Source of the DNA: Pseudalkalibacillus berkeleyi | GTDB lineage: Bacteria > Bacillota > Bacilli > Bacillales > Fictibacillaceae | Length of the DNA: 64,000 nt | Direction of reading: 5' to 3' | Assembly: GCF_021608225.1 (NCBI RefSeq) | Contig: NZ_JAKIJS010000001.1 | Span: forward strand, 1-64,000 | Shown: in pieces, positions 60,601 through 64,000 of the stretch | How positions within the stretch are numbered: the first letter of the stretch is position 1 | Layout: every line of letters begins with the position of its first letter | The notes under the pieces: model-generated | The model's database searches: none | Told to the model about the DNA's origin: nothing | The model's input: the letters and a program-made list of their open reading frames with translations, nothing else | Translations under genes and position numbers: made by a program

Positions 60601-61500
60601 ATGACTTTACATATAGAAAATGTTACGAAGAAATTTGGAAGCTTTACTGCAGTTGATCACGTTTCATTTGAGATTCCTGAGCAACAAATATTTGGCCTGT
60701 TAGGTGCGAATGGTGCAGGAAAGACGACTACTTTTCGAATGATGATCGGTTTGTTGAACCCAACTCACGGTCAAGTAACCTGGAAGAATAAGCGTCTGTT
60801 GGAAAAAGACTCGCAGTTAATCGGCTATTTACCAGAAGAAAGAGGACTGTATCCAAGCTTAAAGGTGTCAGATCAACTTCTATATCTAGGCCGGTTAAAA
60901 GGTATGAAGAAAGCTGAAATTATTCCAGAAATGCGTAAATGGTTAGAAAGATTTAAAGTGCCAGAGTATGAAAGTAAAAAGGTAGAGGAGTTATCCAAAG
61001 GTAACCAACAGAAGATCCAATTTATAGCTTCTGTTCTTCATAAGCCGAAAATTTTAATATTGGATGAACCGTTTAGCGGATTGGATCCCGTTAACGTTGA
61101 AATGCTGAAGGAAGCTGTCCTGGAGTTGAAACAACAAGGTACTACAATTGTCTTTTCAAGTCATCGAATGGAGCATGTAGAGGAATTGTGTGAGTATTTA
61201 TGTATCTTGCATAAAGGGAGTCCTGTCGTTCACGGTTCATTGAAAGATGTGAAAAGGTCGTTCGGGAAGAAGAATGTCTCTGTGCGTGCTGATTTTGATT
61301 TATCCTACATGAAAGATTTACCTGGTGTCGTCCGGTATAAAGCTTCTTCAGAAGGTGTCACGCTACAAGTTGAAAATGAAGAGATTGCAAAGGACATTTT
61401 TGAGACCATACAAGGAAAAGGGTTTGTTCGAAAGTTTGAGTTAGAGGAGCCATCCTTGAATGACATCTTTATTGAAAAAGTAGGTGCTTCTTATGTATAA
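60601..61500 (+). CDS. yhaQ: ABC exporter ATPase, YhaQ-like
   Basis: 299 residues. NatA-type ATPase: Walker A GANGAGKTT near 40, an LSKGNQQKIQF signature, Walker B ILILDEPFSGLDPVN and the switch His in SSHRMEHVEE. Partner of the following membrane gene. Homologues with YhaP or NatB export sodium or other ions or peptides; the substrate here is unknown. Start ATG 60601 (GAGAGGAG at 7 bases); the frame runs on upstream but lacks support. Confidence 0.92.
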   Translation: MTLHIENVTKKFGSFTAVDHVSFEIPEQQIFGLLGANGAGKTTTFRMMIGLLNPTHGQVTWKNKRLLEKDSQLIGYLPEERGLYPSLKVSDQLLYLGRLKGMKKAEIIPEMRKWLERFKVPEYESKKVEELSKGNQQKIQFIASVLHKPKILILDEPFSGLDPVNVEMLKEAVLELKQQGTTIVFSSHRMEHVEELCEYLCILHKGSPVVHGSLKDVKRSFGKKNVSVRADFDLSYMKDLPGVVRYKASSEGVTLQVENEEIAKDIFETIQGKGFVRKFELEEPSLNDIFIEKVGASYV

Positions 61501-62752
61501 GTTATGGATTGTTCTTGCGCATACGTATAAATCTAAAGTACGTTCAAAAGCATTTATTATCACAACGATTGCCACATTGTTACTAGTCGTAGGACTAACA
61601 AATATGCAAACGATCATATCGACTTTTGACAAGGACGAAGCTCGCCAAGTGGCAGTTTTGGACTCATCTGATCGTTTCTATGAACAGTTGAAATCTCAGG
61701 TTGTTGCGGCTTCAGATGATGTGGAACTTGTAAAAGTTAATGGATCGGAAAGTGATGCAGAAAAGAGTGTACGTGAAGGCGATTATGAAGGTCTTTTAAT
61801 TTTAAATGAAACAAAGGAAGGGTTACCCGAAGGGGTTTTAAAAGTCGAGAGTAATACAGAGTCCGGATGGATCAGGATGATGGAACGTAGTCTTCAACAA
61901 ACGAAGGTTATGATTGCCACGCAGAACCTTGGAGTTAATCCTGCAGAGTTATCTGATTTGTATGCCCCAGTATCCTTTGAAATGCAAGCATTGAAGGAAA
62001 ATGCAAAGACTGCAGAAGAACTAGATCAAGCACGTTCTATCGTTTATGTTCTATTGTTCATCATCTATTTTGCGGTTATTTTCTATGGATCGATGATTGC
62101 GACAGAAGTTGCCACAGAGAAATCGTCAAGAGTCATGGAAATTCTCATTTCTAGTGTTTCTCCTGTTAAGCAGATGTTCGGGAAAATATTCGGTATTGCA
62201 CTATTAGGACTGACACAATTCGCATTAATTTTTATCGTTGGTTTTATTTCAATGAAATTTGCGCCTGAGCCAGAAAATCCAACTTCAATGGAAAGTTTTA
62301 CAGACTTTATAACGATTGACCAACTACCGGTATCAACGATGGTTTATGCGGTAATTTTCTTCTTACTAGGATTTCTTCTATATGCGACATTGCTAGCTAT
62401 GCTAGGATCACTCGTGAATAAAGTAGAAGAAGCGAATCAAGTCATTACACCTGTTATTCTCATTATAGTCGTAGCATTTATGATTGCGATGTCAGGTCTG
62501 GCGAACCCTGAAGCAAGCTTCGTAACCATTACATCATACATTCCGTTCTTTACGCCAATGATCATGTTCTTGCGCGTCGGAATGCTTAATATTCCTATTT
62601 GGGAAACGTTGATTGGTATTGTCGTCTTAATCGCGACAATTGGGATCTTCGCTGTTATAGCGGCTAAAGTATACCGTGGTGGTGTGCTTATGTATGGTAA
62701 TGCTACGAGTTTAAAGAACTTAAAGAAAGCGCTAATGTTTTCAAAGAATTAG
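61493..62752 (+). CDS. yhaP: ABC exporter permease, YhaP-like
   Basis: 419 residues. Membrane span near the N-terminus (AFIITTIATLLLVVGLTN), an extracellular domain of about 140 residues, then five to six C-terminal spans with the family block ATEVATEKSSRVMEILISSV and PVKQMFGKIFGI, as in NatB/YhaP. ATG 61493 overlaps the stop of yhaQ by 8 bases, so the two are coupled. Confidence 0.92.
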   Translation: MYKLWIVLAHTYKSKVRSKAFIITTIATLLLVVGLTNMQTIISTFDKDEARQVAVLDSSDRFYEQLKSQVVAASDDVELVKVNGSESDAEKSVREGDYEGLLILNETKEGLPEGVLKVESNTESGWIRMMERSLQQTKVMIATQNLGVNPAELSDLYAPVSFEMQALKENAKTAEELDQARSIVYVLLFIIYFAVIFYGSMIATEVATEKSSRVMEILISSVSPVKQMFGKIFGIALLGLTQFALIFIVGFISMKFAPEPENPTSMESFTDFITIDQLPVSTMVYAVIFFLLGFLLYATLLAMLGSLVNKVEEANQVITPVILIIVVAFMIAMSGLANPEASFVTITSYIPFFTPMIMFLRVGMLNIPIWETLIGIVVLIATIGIFAVIAAKVYRGGVLMYGNATSLKNLKKALMFSKN

Positions 62753-62779
62753 TCCGTGAACCATCTATACTCAATAAAG

Positions 62780-62835
62780 AACAAGACCGAGAAGCGTTGA
62801 ATCACAACTCTACGAGGTCTTGTTTTTTCTTTTAG
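62780..62835 (+). terminator. Terminator after yhaP
   Basis: AACAAGACC pairs with GGTCTTGTT over a 27-base loop that has some inner pairing; TTTTCTTTT follows. Confidence 0.75.
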
Positions 62836-62954
62836 ATAATGAACAAGATGAAGTGCGACAACTATGTTTTGTTGATAGGTTGATGGACGAACAAATGCTC
62901 GTATGAATATGATAAAATATTTGTAAGAATACATGATACGAAAGGGTGGACGTT

Positions 62955-64000
62955 ATGCGGAAAGTTCGCTTCATACATACAGCCGATTTACATTTAGATA
63001 CGCCATTTAAAGGTCTTGGTCATTTGCCAGAGTCGATCTTCACCCAAATTAAAAATAGTACATTTCTATCATTTGAAAGGATGATTACGAAAGCCATTCA
63101 ATTAGAGGTAGATTTCGTACTTCTAGCCGGCGATTTATTCGATGGTGCGAACCGTAGTTTAAAAGCTCAACTATTCTTAAAAGAACAATTTGAAAGGTTG
63201 AGCGAGGTCGGGATTGCTGCATATGCCATTCATGGTAATCATGATCATTTGGAAGGGAAATTTGTACAGCTTTCTTGGCCTGATCATGTTCATTTCTTTG
63301 GAAGTTCAGCTCCTGAAATGATCCCATTTTACAAGGATGGTCAGTTATGTGCTCATATATATGGCTATAGTTATCCGAAACGTTCGGTTACAGAAAACAT
63401 AGCAGCACGTTATGAAAAAGTGGACGGTGCTCCCTTTCATATTGCATTACTCCATGGAACAGTAGGAGGGAATACCGAACATGATCCATATGCGCCATCT
63501 TCACTCCAAGAGCTGCTCGATAAACCGTTTGATTATTGGGCGCTCGGCCACATCCATAAAAGGAGTGAGTTGAATCATGAGCCGCCAGTCGTTTACGCCG
63601 GTAATATTCAAGGACTTAATAGGAAAGAAGAAGGTGCTAAAGGTTGTTACCTAGTAGAATTATCGGATGAGAAACCTCAGTTACAATTTATTCAAACAGC
63701 ACCTATACAATGGACGAGTGTATCGGTATCGACTGAGGAGATTGATGAGGTTGATGATTTACTGCGATGTATGAAAGATGTGATTGAAACACACAGGTCA
63801 ACAGATGCCCACACGATATTATCTGTAGACTTGAAAGTGAATCAGACATTAGGTTCTATTTTACAAGATCAATCAACTCTTGATGACATTTTAGAACATT
63901 TACAACAATCCGAAGAGGAGGAAACGACATTCGTTTGGATCAATCGTCTTAACGTCCAACACAACAGTGGAGACCTCTTACAAGATATTGGAAGCTCCCA
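62955..64000 (+). CDS. yhaO: DNA repair metallo-phosphoesterase, YhaO-like (partial)
   Basis: The first 348 codons of a gene that runs off the right edge. Calcineurin-like phosphoesterase domain, SbcD/Mre11 type: FIHTADLHLDTPFKG, LLAGDLFDGANR, YAIHGNHDHLEG, LLHGTVGG and WALGHIHKR carry the five metal-binding motifs. The expected partner YhaN (SbcC-like ATPase) should follow outside the window. AAAGGGTGG lies 5 bases before ATG 62955. No stop is seen before the edge. Confidence 0.93.
   Translation, partial: MRKVRFIHTADLHLDTPFKGLGHLPESIFTQIKNSTFLSFERMITKAIQLEVDFVLLAGDLFDGANRSLKAQLFLKEQFERLSEVGIAAYAIHGNHDHLEGKFVQLSWPDHVHFFGSSAPEMIPFYKDGQLCAHIYGYSYPKRSVTENIAARYEKVDGAPFHIALLHGTVGGNTEHDPYAPSSLQELLDKPFDYWALGHIHKRSELNHEPPVVYAGNIQGLNRKEEGAKGCYLVELSDEKPQLQFIQTAPIQWTSVSVSTEEIDEVDDLLRCMKDVIETHRSTDAHTILSVDLKVNQTLGSILQDQSTLDDILEHLQQSEEEETTFVWINRLNVQHNSGDLLQDIGSS

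Overview
The window is chromosomal DNA of an endospore-forming member of the Bacillaceae, low to moderate in GC. It carries an alpha/beta-type SASP gene behind a sigma-G-like promoter, spoVR, yhbH and prkA, three YheC/YheD spore-coat ATP-grasp genes, and AAAGGAGG-type ribosome-binding sites. From memory of Bacillus subtilis, the gene order follows the B. subtilis stretch from rrnD-trnD through the yhb, yhc, yhe and yha loci, but compacted: the glpPFKD block that separates yhcX from pgcA there is absent here. I see no transposase, integrase, prophage or cas gene.

Layout. 1-2500: 3' end of 23S rRNA, 5S rRNA and a 16-tRNA cluster in the B. subtilis trnD order (Asn Ser Glu Val fMet Asp Phe Thr Tyr Trp His Gln Gly Cys Leu Leu). 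It is interrupted by a three-unit repeat after fMet and by a 5'-half tRNA-Thr copy before the intact tRNA-Thr. 2500-12000: DUF421 and Pmp3 membrane proteins, a B3/B4-domain protein, an ABC-class ATPase, queG, ogt, an amidase-domain protein, trmL, a YufK-like protein and a NERD-domain protein. 12000-20300: a class A penicillin-binding protein, PrkA kinase, signal peptidase I, YhbH, a secreted ComEC-like metallo-beta-lactamase-fold protein and a ComFB-like protein. 20400-28000: a CBS-pair protein, an eight-unit 52-bp tandem repeat, yhcW, a VOC protein, yhcX (acetyltransferase-nitrilase fusion), pgcA and small membrane proteins. 28100-31500: proC-proB-proA on the minus strand. 31800-38500: spoVR, a DUF2087 regulator and the bmrCD-like heterodimeric ABC exporter behind a leader-peptide attenuator. 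38800-49300: MFS transporter, Zn-dependent PLC-family protein, reductase, psd, Ktr potassium channel subunit, SASP, amino-acid ABC genes, msmX and its PucR-type neighbour. 49400-55300: the yheC/yheD-like operon, yheB and yheA. 55500-64000: AAC(3)-family protein, yhaX with an apparent CTG start, aldehyde dehydrogenase, cytochrome c551, NUDIX hydrolase, yhzD, yhaQ-yhaP and the start of yhaO.

How the parts work together. Most of the window is housekeeping and sporulation: translation (rRNA, tRNAs, QueG, TrmL), proline synthesis, membrane lipid and potassium homeostasis, and spore proteins. PrkA, YhbH and SpoVR, which occur as a linked set in many bacteria, are all present though dispersed. The strongest regulatory signal is upstream of bmrCD. 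A 28-codon leader ORF contains two segments complementary to the 5' arms of two successive intrinsic terminators, and the two pairings are nested. This is a two-step ribosome-controlled attenuator visible directly in the sequence. A second theme is several unrelated short tandem repeat arrays between genes: period 20 at 8331, period 52 at 20961, about 20 at 38605 and period 21 at 55380.
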